In this document: positions 45,910-57,489 of the stretch, one piece after another
Position numbering within the stretch: the first letter of the stretch is position 1
Layout: the number at the start of each line of letters is the position of its first letter
Assembly (NCBI GenBank): GCA_963383645.1
Contig: OY726569.1
Span: 27,899,070-27,963,069 of the forward strand
Origin: Muscardinus avellanarius
Lineage: Eukaryota; Chordata; Mammalia; Rodentia; Gliridae
Reading direction: 5' to 3'
DNA: 64,000 nucleotides
The notes under the pieces: generated by a model
The model's database searches: none
The model's input: only the letters and a program-made list of their open reading frames with translations
What the model was told of the DNA's origin: nothing
Position numbers and translations under genes: made by a program

Positions 45910-46090
45910 TATCTTTGAAAAAGAACTCAAATGCAGGACATATAAAAAGTTATTTAAATCAATTAGTAGCAAAAATGGTGAACACTGAGATACTTCAGAA
46001 ATGAGACACTCAATATCTAAGAAACATAACAAAGCATTTAATATTATTACTCATTAGGGAAATTAAAATAAAACTCCATTTGAATGTTCC
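45910..46090 (+). mobile_element. Old L1 fragment
   Basis: Short sense piece ending ATTAGGGAAATTAAAATAAA, a typical L1 ORF2 region. Confidence 0.5.
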
Positions 46091-46940
46091 ATCTGTTCTT
46101 TCAGAACCTGAATATATCAATGTAGGCAGGAGGAAATGACCTTATGAAGAGGATAGGCAAAAATAATGACTACCTCCTGGCTAAGAAAGGATTAAGTTTT
46201 CAGGAAGTTTCCAATATATGGAGAAATTAAAAAAAAAAAAACAACAACAATAACAAGCCACAGACCTGGACTTTAAGTAAAAGGGAGGTTTAACCAAGAG
46301 AAAAGAAAGTCTATGTGAAGGCCTATATTACACATTTCAGAATCATCTAGTTTCCACATCAAAATGCTGTGGAAAAGGTTTTATTTTTTCTCTATTTTTA
46401 AATTTGAGAAAATAAGTCATAGTTTTCCCTAATTTTGAAGAGCTTCTCTAAGTTTTATTGTAAATCAGGGTATAGCATCTGGGAGGGCTCCTAAAGAGGG
46501 TTTTGACTAAGGAGAAGTGATGACCCCATCGCAGGACAGCTGTTTGTCTCGGTGATAGTGATATTATTGGTTTTAACCTGATCCCAAAGGTAAATAGAGG
46601 AGGAAAAAAATAAATGTACGTACAAATTGTTCAAGGATTTACTAAGGATGAATTACTTTTAAAAACATCAACTGATCAGTCAGCAGAGACTTTAATGAAT
46701 CTCTTTCTACAGTTGTGTCCCAGAAAACATAAAGGGCTATAGGGAAAAATTATTCCCAGCCTATTTCCTTATCAAGACCTTTGCCCTCTCTGCCTAATGC
46801 TGTCCCTCAAGTATCTGCATGGTGGACCTTGCATTTCCTTCGTGTCTTTACCTAAACGTCACCACCTCCTGAAAACTTTGTCTTTCTGATTTCTTTCCTT
46901 GAGAACCAGGGTCCAGCACAGGAAGCAGTTCTGGGCTGAA
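46091..46940. other. Intergenic, nothing recognised
   Basis: AT-rich, with no gene found. Confidence 0.4.
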
Positions 46941-46942
46941 GC

Positions 46943-47010
46943 ACTGCCACCTGGTGTCCAGCTAAAATGTCTTGTGGTCTACGCTGCCCTCCTCGCTGCC
47001 CTCTGGTGTT
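46943..47010 (-). promoter_or_regulatory. Tandem CTCF-like motifs, reverse orientation
   Basis: Two motifs about 50 bp apart: ACTGCCACCTGGTGTCC at ~46943-46959 and CTGCCCTCTGGTGTTC at ~46996-47011. On the - strand they read ACCAGGTGGCAGT and ACCAGAGGGCAG, both strong CTCF cores. They face opposite to those upstream of V genes and lie at no V gene. Confidence 0.6.
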
Positions 47011-47694
47011 CATGATTGAAGTGTGGCGAGGTTTAGTAGCCACAGCACCTGCCATTGCTGACAGAAGCCTGAGAGCTTCCCACCGCAGTATTCAAGCCAG
47101 ACAGGATTCGGAAGGACAGGTTGGTTTCTGATCCAGTGCCTGCTGCATGTGAAGGTGACTGACCTTGAAATGACCAATACAATACATAAAGTGCTTTGGG
47201 TTGGAGAGTAGTAGGATTCCTTGGAAATAAAACTTGGCCTTTTTGTATACGTTGGGAAGTGTTTCTGCTTAAGCAAAACGTGTCTACTGTTCTGCCCTTT
47301 GTTCTATTATTAAACTATCCTTAGCACAAGAGTTATTGCTGAGGAAAAATAAGCCTCATAGGGAACATTAAACACTTTCCATGTTATACCTACCAAGCTC
47401 CCAGTATAACACCACAGTTCACCGATTAGCCATTAATATCTGTATGAAATCTACTTTGTAGGTTACAAATTACACCTCAGAAGAATATTTTGAGTTTTAT
47501 CCTGGGAATGGACTCTACTACAATTTCCAGTTGAATCTCTCAATTCCCAATATTTTATATATCAAGTGGATGTGGTTGACTGCTTCAGATAGGAAGGTTA
47601 TTCTTCTAGATTATTTGCACATGTACATTTATTTATTTCTCAAAGAACTCTTCAAGGTTGGTAACAATGTTCTTGAAGGAGGCCATGTGGCAAA
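47011..47694. other. Intergenic, nothing recognised
   Basis: No V motifs or clear repeats. Confidence 0.4.
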
Positions 47695-47890
47695 GTTCTT
47701 GGCACCAGAGAGTTGGGTTGGACATCTAGGATTAGTTGAGTAATATTTGACAAACTTCTTAATAACTTTTATGCTTAATTTCTTCATTCCCTGATGTGGA
47801 TATTTATAATATCTTCCAAGATGGTTATTGTGAGGAGTAAACGAGATGATGAATGCGCGTGTTTAGCCCAGTGCCAACAGAAACCACAGG
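47695..47890 (-). mobile_element. MIR-type ancient SINE
   Basis: TTATTGTGAGGAGTAAACGA followed by GATGATGAATGCGCGTGTTT and AGCCCAGTGCC is the antisense MIR pattern. Confidence 0.65.
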
Positions 47891-48164
47891 CCTCTTAAAG
47901 AAAGGACATTGAAAATATGAGAGATGGCTTTGCCCTGTGTTATAGAGTAAGTATCAGAGTAGAGCCTTCTCTCTCCTTCCTTCCCTGCATAGAGACTGAA
48001 ATCAACCCTCAACAGAAACTGTGAATTCTATCTTATCGCAGGACCTCCATGTGCTGTCCAAAAATTCCAATGGGCTTTTCTGTTACAGTCCCATTTCAAT
48101 ATTCTGTTTAGTTAATTACCACAGGAGAAGAATGAGTGACCAAAATTTTTCAAATAATTTTCTT

Positions 48165-48343
48165 TTGAAATTTTTTTTGGTACTGGGGATGAGACTCACG
48201 GGCATTTTACCTCCAAATTACACCTCCAGCTATTTTTTATTCTTTATTTTTGAAACAAGGTCTCACTGAATTGCAAAGGACCTCGCTCGCTAAGTAGCTG
48301 ATGCTGTCCACGAACCACGATCCTCCTGTCTCAACCTTCCAAT
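48165..48343 (-). mobile_element. 5'-truncated older SINE
   Basis: GGTACTGGGGATGAGACTCA to CTGTCTCAACCTTCC, reverse. Confidence 0.8.
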
Positions 48344-48522
48344 TTATTTTGATTATTAAAGAAATCTTAGTTGTAGAAAACTCAGAAATCCCAGGAAAGC
48401 AAAAGGAAAAAATAAAATCTTCATTACTTTATGTCTGAGAAAAAGTGTTAGAGTTGATAGCGTGTTCCTGTTGGATTTCTGCTTAGTAGCATACAATGAA
48501 GGCATCATTAACATAGATGTTG

Positions 48523-48750
48523 AGCCGGGCGTGGTGGCGCATGCTTGTAATCCCCGCGCTTGGGAGGCTAAGACAGGAGAATCGCATGGGTTCGAAGGCA
48601 GCCTCAGCTACTTAGTGAGGCTTTCAGCAACTTAATGAGACCCTGTTTCCAAATAAAATATAAAAAAGGTCTGGGAGTATAGCCCAGAGATAGAAAGCCT
48701 CTGGGTTCCACTCCCAGTACCACCAAAAACAAACAAACAAACAAACAAAA
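48523..48750 (+). mobile_element. B1/ID SINE
   Basis: GCCGGGCGTGGTGGCGCATG to CAGTACCACC with an (AAAC)n tail. Flanked by CATAGATGTTGAG. Confidence 0.92.
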
Positions 48751-50002
48751 AAAACCCATAGATGTTGAGTGTACCATATGTCCCATCTCTAATCTTCCTC
48801 TCACTCCAGAGTATTGTTACTATTGTCCCACTTCAGTCATTTCTCTCTACCATGCTTGTCCTGATATGAGCATTGTTTCCACAGAAAGCAACACAGCCTC
48901 CCTTGGTGGAATAAAGGAGGAACCTGGGTCTGGAGGTCTCAGAGCAGGTTGTCCCCATAAAGAAGGATCCTAACTGACCTAACTAGCTCTATTAGTCTTT
49001 CTCTCTTATATATTATTTTCTGAATTGTTCTTTCCCTCAGTTTTCCAAGGTCATACGTCCATTAGGTAAACATCCTAGAAATAGATGGAAACTGTCCCCT
49101 GAGCAACAGTGATTTCCTGGATGCCAACAAGACTCTGCACAACCTGTCCCAAGATACTGACCAACCAGACCACGGCCTGACTGAGGCTGCTAGCAAGGCA
49201 AGCCCCCTCGACTGTACCTTCGTTATTTCCCTGTGTTACCTAAGCTATTTTTGACTCCCTGAAGACAGCACTTAGATCTGCCTTCCCAGTGGCCACCAAG
49301 GGAAAGTGAGTGGGCCTCCGGATTAGAGAGGATGCACTAGGAATCACCCTAAGTAGCTTTCTAAGAAGAGCTGTGATTCTGTAGAGAGACAGATGCTAAA
49401 TCCAACACAAGGAACCCAGATCCTCACAATTCCATGTGACCACAAGGCAAGTGGTGCCCGCAGGATGTCTCTCTGGAGTGGGGTGGAGAGGTAATAGTGT
49501 AAATCTTTTAACATTTGATTCACATTTACACCCAGGCAGGGGGGAGAAAATGGATGAAAATCCTCCTTTATTGTTGAAAATGTAGAACAGGTGGGCTTCT
49601 GAGGACTTGAGCTAGGAGACCAGAGGAATCCATGGGAGCCATAGACTCAGAGCTGAGTCGGAAGAGATCAAATCAGCTAAAGAGAGACAGGCTGAAGAAG
49701 TTCTCTGTGCTGTCAGTCTGCACTGTGAGGATGGAAAAAACAAAATTTGTGTGTGAAGTATATTTTCTTCCTCAAGTGTTTTCACCTGCTCATCTGTAGA
49801 TGGGTCCCCTGTAGTGTCCTTGATTTTGGAGCCAAGGTTGCCTACCTCACTTGAAATCCATATGCTTTCCCCCTTGTGTTGGACCATTCAAGTGCAAACT
49901 TCCCATCTCCTCAGTCTGCCAAACCTGTCTCCTTCTTTTCCTTCAAGCCTGTTGGAATTCTTATAGCTTGAAAATTTCTCTCTTTCTCTCTTCCTCTCCC
50001 TA
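48751..50002. other. Intergenic, nothing recognised
   Basis: No gene found. The 49060-49250 stretch may be an old LTR, but I cannot support a family. Confidence 0.35.
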
Positions 50003-50180
50003 TTTTGTACTGGGGATTGAACCCAGAGACATTCTACCTTTGACCTACACCTCAGAACGTTATATTTTTTATTTCAAGACAGGATCTCACTAAGTTGCTA
50101 AGGCTGGCTTAGAACCTGTGATCATCTTGTCTCAGCCTCCCAAATACTGGAGTTACAGATGTGGGCTACCATGCTATGCT
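50003..50180 (-). mobile_element. Older B1/ID SINE
   Basis: TTGTACTGGGGATTGAACCC to CTACCATGCTATGC, reverse. Confidence 0.85.
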
Positions 50181-50714
50181 TAATTGCTATCTCTTAAACT
50201 TCCACACATTTAAAAAGTAATAGATTTATATGCTCTAAGAACAAGGATTTCCTGAGACTGTGAGCAGCTCTGATGTAGTAGGAGCAGGAAGTTAGAAAAC
50301 TCTTAATCAGCACAGGAAACACAGGGCAGTTTCAGATCTTCCCCAGCTGTACATGGTTGCAGTTTTCTCCAGCTGTGTCTGCTGAGTGCCCCAGGAGTCA
50401 TTCAAGACAGATGCCGTAACATTAGGGTTGCATATGATAATTACTATAGCAACGTCTAAATGAAAGCAAAGTGGTTTAGGTAATAGCCAATGAAGGAAAT
50501 AGAATACCTCTCAAATACCCTGACATTTTCTCAGATAAAATCTTTCAAATGTACATAACCCTCTCACATAACTCAAAAAGTGTCTAGCAATATTCGTAGT
50601 AAATCTGAGGAGGAGCCTGACTTTTCCCAGATTGCCCAAGACTACCAAAGGATAAAACTGCAAACTCTGAGAATGCTGATCTGACAATCATGTCCTGCTT
50701 TTCATTTTTCACAG
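50181..50714. other. Upstream of TRAV5-like pseudogene
   Basis: No leader exon could be identified here. Confidence 0.4.
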
Positions 50715-50965
50715 GTCTGAGCAGAGGAGAGGACATGCAACAGCATTCTTTTCTAGATGTTGAGGAGAGAGACGGTTCTGTTGCCCCTGAACCTATACAA
50801 TCAGCGCCTTTCACTTCTGTTGGTATGAGCAAGAGCTTGTTCTTTCAAATACGATGAAGAAACAAGACCAAAGACTCATTTCCTCCTGACTAAGAAGGAC
50901 AAACATATCTCCTCCTGCACATCACAGCTGCCCGGGACTCATCACTTAGGTCTGTGCAGCAAGAG
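50715..50965 (+). pseudogene. TRAV5-like V pseudogene
   Basis: After the acceptor TTTTTCACAG (ends 50714) the frame reads LSRGEDMQQHSFLDVEERDGS, like the TRAV5 start MSRGEDVEQSLFLSVREGDS. A frameshift follows, and another frame gives TYTISAFHFCWYEQE (compare CTYTDSSSTYLYWYKQE). FR2-CDR2 are shortened, stops occur in FR3 (for example after QRLISS), and the 3' end CTGTGCAGCAAGAG is off-frame. The first Cys is lost. The heptamer is decayed. In human, TRAV5 lies far from TRDV1, so this copy is out of the expected order. Confidence 0.68.
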
Positions 50966-51004
50966 CTCAGAGCTCCCCAGGCACCTGCAGTCAAATCACA
51001 ACCT
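50966..51004 (+). other. Decayed V-RSS of TRAV5-like pseudogene
   Basis: Heptamer position reads CTCAGAG (broken). The spacer CTCCCCAGGCACCTGCAG is conserved with the TRAV12-like RSS, and the nonamer reads TCACAACCT. Confidence 0.6.
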
Positions 51005-52081
51005 GAAACTGGGGATGGAAATTCTATCTACAATTTTTAAATTTTTGATATCAGGATTTTTTTCTGTAGTTTGCTTTTAATATAGGGACATTCTAAAGCA
51101 CTCTGAAAATAAATGCCCTTGGATGAGTGTCTGAAATGTATAATCATATCTCATCCTTCCCTCTAAGGATTTCTGTTTATCCCCAGCACCTTAATATCTA
51201 ATCCAGTGTCTCACAAAAGTCCATTTTCTAATATGCATTTTTAAAAGCATATTTTAATATGCATTCTTAAGATTCTATTCTTGGATACCCTTATGGGTGA
51301 CCTTTTACTGTGGTTTTGTTTTTTTTTTTTTCCCTCGGCTTATCAGACAAAGTTATTTTTGCTTTCTGAAGAGAATTTCTATCCAATTTCTCTCTTTCTT
51401 TCCTACCTGTTATATAATTGCTGGTAATAGACTTGTTCAGAGAAGGTGAGACTTCTATGAATAGATTAGTAAAATGGGAAAAAAGAGGAGAGTTTTGATG
51501 ACCATGTTCCAGAGGCTTACAAAATAAAAGTTAAAAAAAATCTACCACGTAGATGTAGAGATTCCCTCCCATTGCCAGGCTGCACCGGGTGAAGAGGTGC
51601 ACACCCATCATAGGAACAGTTCTTTAATGGTTGTATTTGCAGTCACCAAATGACAGTCATTCACACAAGAGGAGCTCATCTCTGATTGGCTGGCAGATAC
51701 AGAAAGGCCCTGTAGTTTTCTGTATTTAAAAAAGAAAAAAAACCAAGACAGGAAGACCTTTTTATTTTATTTTATTTTCTCTTCTTTTCTTTCTTTTTTT
51801 TTTTTTTTGGTGGAGGTGTGGGTCACATAATTTCTGCAGCTTTTTAGGCATTGGAACAAAGTATCAGGGTGGAGATGACCCAGGAATCTACCAATTATAT
51901 ATTGGCTTCATCTTGGCTGTGAGTGAAAGTGTGTTAAAGGACATTCATTGAAATCCCAGGGAACAAATGGGATGTATTTTGGACTTATTTGGCTTTTTTC
52001 TTGTTAGTAATTTATGCCCCAAATTATGACAATTTTAACTAAAAATGTACCCGTTGTGTCTGTTGCTGTCTTTCTCAACAG
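51005..52081. other. Intergenic, T-rich tracts
   Basis: Nothing recognised beyond poly-T/TTTTA runs near 51760-51810. Confidence 0.4.
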
Positions 52082-52355
52082 GGGTGAAAGAAGAAAACCA
52101 GGGAGAGCAGCGTCCTGCTTCCCTGAGACCCCAAGGGGGGATGACACATCCATGGTGCACCTTACTCTGTCAGTGGTGGTTTACAGACTGAAGTGGTACA
52201 GGCAGGATTCAGGGGTGAGTCTCAAACACCTATTCACCGTGTATTCAGCTGGAGATGGGAACCAGAGGGGAAGACTAAGAGCTATGTCACTGAAATGGAA
52301 GCAGCTTATACACCGCAACTTTGCAGCCTGAAGACTCAGCCACCTACGTTGGCAC
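52082..52355 (+). pseudogene. Unassigned TRAV pseudogene
   Basis: A splice-acceptor-like TCTCAACAG precedes GVKEENQGEQRPASLRPQGG, where intact genes have a VEQSP-type start. The frame then gives LKWYRQDSGVSLKHLFTVYSAGDGNQRGRL, a V-type FR2-CDR2-FR3 start with its core Trp. The first Cys region is damaged. FR3 shifts frame: SLKWKQLIHRNFAA then stop, while another frame gives the remnant of PEDSATY. The terminal Cys is missing (ACCTACGTTGGCACC). Family is unclear: TRAV20 and TRAV24 are candidates. No leader found. Confidence 0.65.
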
Positions 52356-52396
52356 CATACAGCACGCCTCAGGCACATGCCACCTGCACCCAAACC
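52356..52396 (+). other. Decayed V-RSS of unassigned TRAV pseudogene
   Basis: Heptamer TACAGCA in place of CACAGTG, while the nonamer region CACCCAAACC is preserved as in the TRAV12-like gene. Confidence 0.5.
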
Positions 52397-53435
52397 TGCA
52401 GCTGGGCAAGGCAGCAGGGCAGGGCCTTCAGCAGTGGGGTTCTGGTATGGCCAATGTGCAGAGTTAAAGGTGGGGTGAGCAGAGGGGTCAGGAGACTGGT
52501 GCTCAGCTCATTTGACTTACATCTGTCACCAGGACACCCTTCACATCCTCTGGTGCCACATCTGAGCACATCAGTCCTGACCCTTCCTCTCTTCTCCAGG
52601 TCTCATTAGACCTCGGGTCGATCTTTGCACATGGGTCTGGTGGAAACATACTGAGAGAAAATTCTAAGATGTGCTTCTTCTATAAAATTTGACAAAGGAA
52701 CTGCTTATAGGAGAATAAACCTAGACAGGTTCTGTACACCAAAAGGCCGGCATTGGAATGCACTTTCAGAATGCAACATGTTCTATGATTGGACTATACC
52801 TAACCATTATCAGACTCTTCATGATATTTGCTAAGGACCTACCAAGTGACACACACTCTGCTTCTTATTCCCAAGAAGCTCACGCTGGTAAGAATGGCAC
52901 CCTGGGAGAAAGAGTCTATGAGAAATGATGCAACAGCACTGTCCAGTCACTCATGCATTGAACAGTGCCTTTCAGTTTCTATGATGTGCCAGTGCTGTTC
53001 ACAGGCATTGGGCAAATCAGTCCTGATCCTCACAGATGGGCTTTCATGGGGTGCATATTTCCTCAAGGTTCTTGGCACAGAGGGGAAACTGAGTCTTTCT
53101 ATGAATTGGAGGTTTCTGAAAAACTGAGGTGCATGTGTAGTTTCTTTTTTGTCACTTATTCTTCCTGGGGAGAGATGGTTAAAGATGGGAGTAAGGCTGC
53201 TGCACAGATCATTATAAGACATTTTTTGAGATAAGGGAATACCCAATAAAATGGAAAACTGAATTGTGTAAAGATATCAGTTTTGAAATATATCTCTAGA
53301 CTTAATTACAATTCAAATCTTATCAACTTTTATTTTCTGAAAAGTAGAAGCTTATTCTAAAGTTTTTATTGATGTTTAAATGATGGAGGATAGTGAGATC
53401 CAGTTTTCAGGATAACCTTGGAAGACTTCCCTTTA
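52397..53435. other. Intergenic, nothing recognised
   Basis: Several short ORFs without features. Possibly very old repeats. Confidence 0.4.
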
Positions 53436-53439
53436 TCAT

Positions 53440-53960
53440 AGAAACTGGTGAAGATGTGGAGAGACTAGAACTCTCACACAGTGTAAATTGCTACAATGAC
53501 TGTAGAAAAGTGTCTTCCTTTGAGATGAAATATGCATTCTCTGTGATCCACCAATATTACAGCTAGACATATATCCAACACAGATTTATATATGAGGACA
53601 AACACACACAGATGCATTTTCATAGCAATATTCTTTGTTATATATAAATCTTGGAAAAACCTTAATGTTTACCAAAATAGAACAAACTGTCAGAAATACA
53701 TATAATGGAAGACTATAAAAGGAAAATGATCAAACTGCCATATTCAACAACTTGAATGAATCTCACTGACATATTTTTAGCAAAGAAGCTTGACTAAAAT
53801 CATAGATGATGCATGATGAGCTATGTGTAAGATTCAAAACAGGCAGGGGTGACTTAGGGTGCTAGAAGTGATAATAATGCCTACCTTTTGTGATTTATTG
53901 ACTTGCAAGGTGCTCACTTAAATACTGTGTACTTATCTGAGTTCCTTAACTTAGGCAAAT
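53440..53960 (+). mobile_element. Old L1 3' region, sense
   Basis: GGTGAAGATGTGGAGAGACT, AACTCTCACACAGTGTAAAT and TCATAGCAATATTC fit the L1 ORF2 3' end order. Confidence 0.65.
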
Positions 53961-54644
53961 TCACTGAGGTGTACACCCAGATTTGCATAATATTTGAAAA
54001 TCTGACAAGCATACAATAATAGTACGTCTTAATGAAGCACAGTGTGACATTTAACACATGTATGCAATGTGCAGTGATCACATCAGGTTAATCAGCAGGT
54101 CCTTGTCCTGTCCTTCTGTTTAGAGTCCTCAGGCTTCTCTCTTCTAGGTCTTCACAACATATATGACAGGTTATCATGAACTGCGGTCAGTACATTGCAT
54201 TGTGAAACACCATAGCCAATTCCCTTTGCCTGACTGTTTTGGTACCTGTTATCCAATCTCCCTTTATATCTCCTACACACTCCCCTCAACTGCTAGTAAA
54301 GATCATTATACATTCATCTCACCTTTTTAAAGTGCCTAAGGCAGTGTGAGTAATTCTGTCTACTTTATTTCACTGAATGCGATGTTCTCCAGTTCTATCC
54401 ATTTTTTGCAAGACACAGGACTTTATTCATCTTTACAGCCGAACAATATTCCATTGTGTGCACATGCCACATTTTATTTACAGACGCATTCATCATATGG
54501 CACTAAGGCTTATGCCATACCCAAGGTATTGTGAATAGTACCTCAATATCCCGGCGATGCAAGTATCTCTTAGGTGTGCTGGTTTAATTTCCTTTGGATA
54601 CATATGCAGAAGTGGGATAGTTGCCTCATATGGAGCTATCTTTT

Positions 54645-54860
54645 TTTTTATTTGGTGGTACTGGGGTTCCTGGAAGCCCTTCTACCTCCAGACTATACTC
54701 CCAGACCTATTTTTACATTTTTTATTTGGAAACAGGGTCTCCTAAGCCAGCGCGTGCATCTCTTAAGCCAGCGCACACGGCTGGCTTCGAACCTACACGA
54801 TCCTCCTGTCTCTGCCTCCCAAGCGTGGGGATTACAAGTGTGCGCCACCACGCCCGGCTG
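54645..54860 (-). mobile_element. B1/ID SINE with internal duplication
   Basis: Reverse young-subfamily copy flanked by TGGAGCTATCTTT. The AAGCCAGCGC segment is duplicated internally near 54746-54776. Confidence 0.92.
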
Positions 54861-55377
54861 GAGCTATCTTTAGATTTTATATTTTAGATTTACCTTTAGG
54901 TTTTTAATTGACCTTTAAATTTTTTGGGAAATCTCCACCCTATTTTTCAAAATGGCTGTATTAATTTTCCTTACCAACAAAGTTAAGAGTTCTCTTTCCT
55001 CAGATCCTCACCATCATTTGTCATCTCTTTTTTTCTTTTCAATAAAAGCAATTCTAGATGGAATGAGGCAGTATCTCGTTGAGGTTTTTCATTTCGCTAA
55101 TGGTGATTATATTAAGCCTTTTAAAATATATTTGTTGGCCATTTGTAATTATGCTTTTGAGAACAATCTGTGCAGATCATTCACGCATTAAAAGAGAAAA
55201 TCAGATTGTTTATTTTTTTCTTTCAGTTTTGAGGTTCTTATATATCCTAGATGATGTCAATCATTTGTTCAATAAATAGGTCATAATGTTTTCTCCGTTC
55301 TGCCAGTTGTCTCTTCTTTGATGTGCAGAAGCTTCTCAGTTTGAAATAATCTCATTTGTCTATTTTCACTTTTTTAA

Positions 55378-56080
55378 CCAATACAAGTCTTTTATTTCAT
55401 CTCCAAAATATCATACATGGGTCTTATAATCAGGATCTTGTTTCTGTACCTGGATAACTTTTAGATCTCATTCATCAGCCTGCTAAACTGTTCCTTTTCA
55501 GAAACATAGATACCACCTCCAAATTTTTTATATCCTTGTTTTTAACTGTTGTGGCTTGCTGAATTAAAGCAGCTGAATTTGAGACAAGTCCAATATAATT
55601 TCCCTCAAGGATTAACTCATCTTTTCTGGGCTTGAGATTACCAACAAGCTATACCTGTCCTCATTGGAACTCTATGGATGCATTTTTCACCTAATAAATT
55701 CCAGATTCCAACAAGAGACCCATTCTCCTGAGTAAAAATGTTGATGGGAAAGTGAGCATCCACAGACCTCATCTTGTAATGAAGACCATTGCAACACCTT
55801 TGGTCATGTTCTGCACATGACTACAGATAGTGCAAACAGGAGCCATCTCCTTCCTATTTCCCCACCATTGGTTAACACAGATCCTTATCTTTTTCCTTCA
55901 AAGGAGACTGAGTTCTACATTGATGCGATCCCCTCCACAGGGTTCCTCTAGGGGCCTTCACAATAACAGTAACTGTGTGTCCCTTCAGAGTTATATCAAC
56001 ATTTTCAGGAATATCAACAGTTGGATTGCTGAGAATGGTCTTCTTTCTCACAGTAGATGTGGCAAAAGCTCCACTTTTTT
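55378..56080 (-). pseudogene. RPL9: RPL9 (uL6) processed pseudogene
   Basis: Reverse-strand copy of the mRNA for cytosolic ribosomal protein L9 without introns. Reading 56080 to 55378: 5'UTR remnant (CCACATCTACTGTGAG), a mutated start (ATG to AAG), then codons matching [50 protein letters not shown] and DGIYVSEK-type blocks with many substitutions, indels and stops. A polyadenylation signal (AATAAA within GAAATAAAAGACTTG) and an A-rich end lie near 55378-55400. Intron loss, A tail and insertion within an L1 show L1-mediated retrotransposition. Clearly non-functional. Confidence 0.85.
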
Positions 56081-56513
56081 TTTCTTTTGGGGTCAGTTTT
56101 TAAAAAGTTGATCGCCTATATTATCTTGAAGTGTTTCTTCTATGTTTTATACTAGGGTTTTCATAATTTCAGGTCTTACATTTAAATGTTTGATCCATTT
56201 TGAGTTGACTTTTTTGTACAGCATGAGAGATGGAGGTTGAATTTTCATCTTGTGCATATAGATATTCAATTTTTTCCAGGAACATTTATTAAAGAGGCCA
56301 TCCTTTCTATGCTGTGTTTTTTGGGAAACTTTGTTGAGAATATATTAGTTGCAGATACATGGATTTACTTTTGAGTTTTCTATGTGTTTCATTGTTCCAT
56401 GTGTCTGTCTTTATGCCAGTCCATCCTGTGTTTGGTTTTAAAGCTGGTTAGTATGCTTTGAAACCAGGTCTCATGCTGTCTTTAGCTTTCATGTTCAAGA
56501 TTGACTTGACTAA

Positions 56514-56652
56514 GCTGGGCGTGGTGGCGCTCGCTTGTGATCTCAGCATTCGGGAGCCTGAAACCGGAGGATCACAGTTCACAGGCTGAGAACCTGCAAT
56601 CCTCCTGTCTCTGCCCCATGTACTGGGATTACAAGTGTGCACCACCATGCCA
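56514..56652. repeat. Head-to-head B1 halves
   Basis: A + strand B1 start (AGCTGGGCGTGGTGGCGCTC) is followed directly by a reverse B1 end (CCTCCTGTCTCTGCC to CACCACCATGCC), an inverted SINE pair of short arms. Confidence 0.7.
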
Positions 56653-56679
56653 ACATTATCAGTGTTCTTTTTGTTTTGC

Positions 56680-56780
56680 TTGTTATATGGTACTGGGGAT
56701 TGAACCCAGGGACATTCTACCACCAAGCTACACTTTAACCCTATTTTTAATTTTTATTATTATTATTATTGTTGTTGTTG

Positions 56781-56818
<38 letters not shown>

Positions 56819-57085
56819 TTGGTGGTACTGGGGATGCAGCCCTTCTACCTCCGGGATACACTCCCAGACCAAATATATATATTTGAAACAGGGTCCATCC
56901 GCCGGTCTCTGCCTCCCAAGCACGGGGATTACAAGCGTGCGCCACCACACCTGACTATTTTTTTTTTAATTTTGAAACAGTGTCTTGCTATGTTTCCAAG
57001 GGCCTCACTGAGTTGCTGAAGTTGGCATAGAACCTGCATTTATCCTGTTTCAGCCTCCCAAGTACTAGGATTATCAGTGTTTTGA
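56680..57085 (-). mobile_element. Nested reverse SINEs with (TTA)n tail
   Basis: An outer older SINE (ID half 56690-56745; B1 half 56960-57080) is split by a younger copy (56755-56955) whose tail has become (ATT/GTT)n at 56757-56818. Confidence 0.82.
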
Positions 57086-57489
57086 AGTTTTATCATAGAG
57101 GTTTTTGGGATCCTTGGTTAAATTTATTCCCAGGCACTTTATTTATTTGTAATTATTTTTTGTTATTGTGAATAGGATTGAGTTCATGATTTCTTTCTCA
57201 GAAATCTCATTACTGGTACATAAAAGTGCTAGTGATTTTTATAGGTTAATTTGGTGTGTTTTTCCTTACTAAGTTTTTTTTATTAATTTTAAAAGTCTTT
57301 TGGTGGAGTCTTTAGGCTTTTCTGTATATTGAACCATATTATCTGCAAGCACAGACAACTTGACTTTTTTCCTTCCTATCTAAATGCTTTAAATTTCTTT
57401 CTGTTGTCTCATTGCTCTGGCTAAATCTTCCAGTCATTTTGAAGTAATTTCATTTTGTTTTCTCTGCCATTTTGTAACTATAGAGTTGA

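Larger units (their letters stand above)
53961..57480 (-). mobile_element. Long old L1 (antisense) with nested insertions
   Basis: The + strand shows the reverse complement of an L1. The 3'UTR-like part is on the left (CCAGTTCTATCCATTTTTTG, ACAATATTCCATTGTGTGCA) and ORF2 follows to the right (GATGTGCAGAAGCTTCTCAG near 55320; GATCCATTTTGAGTTGACTT near 56190). It is interrupted by a SINE (54645-54860), an RPL9 pseudogene (55378-56080) and a SINE nest (56514-57080). No intact frame. Confidence 0.72.

Noticed and set aside
49060..49250. Possible old LTR
   Set aside because: No TATA, polyadenylation signal or boundary motif could be supported.
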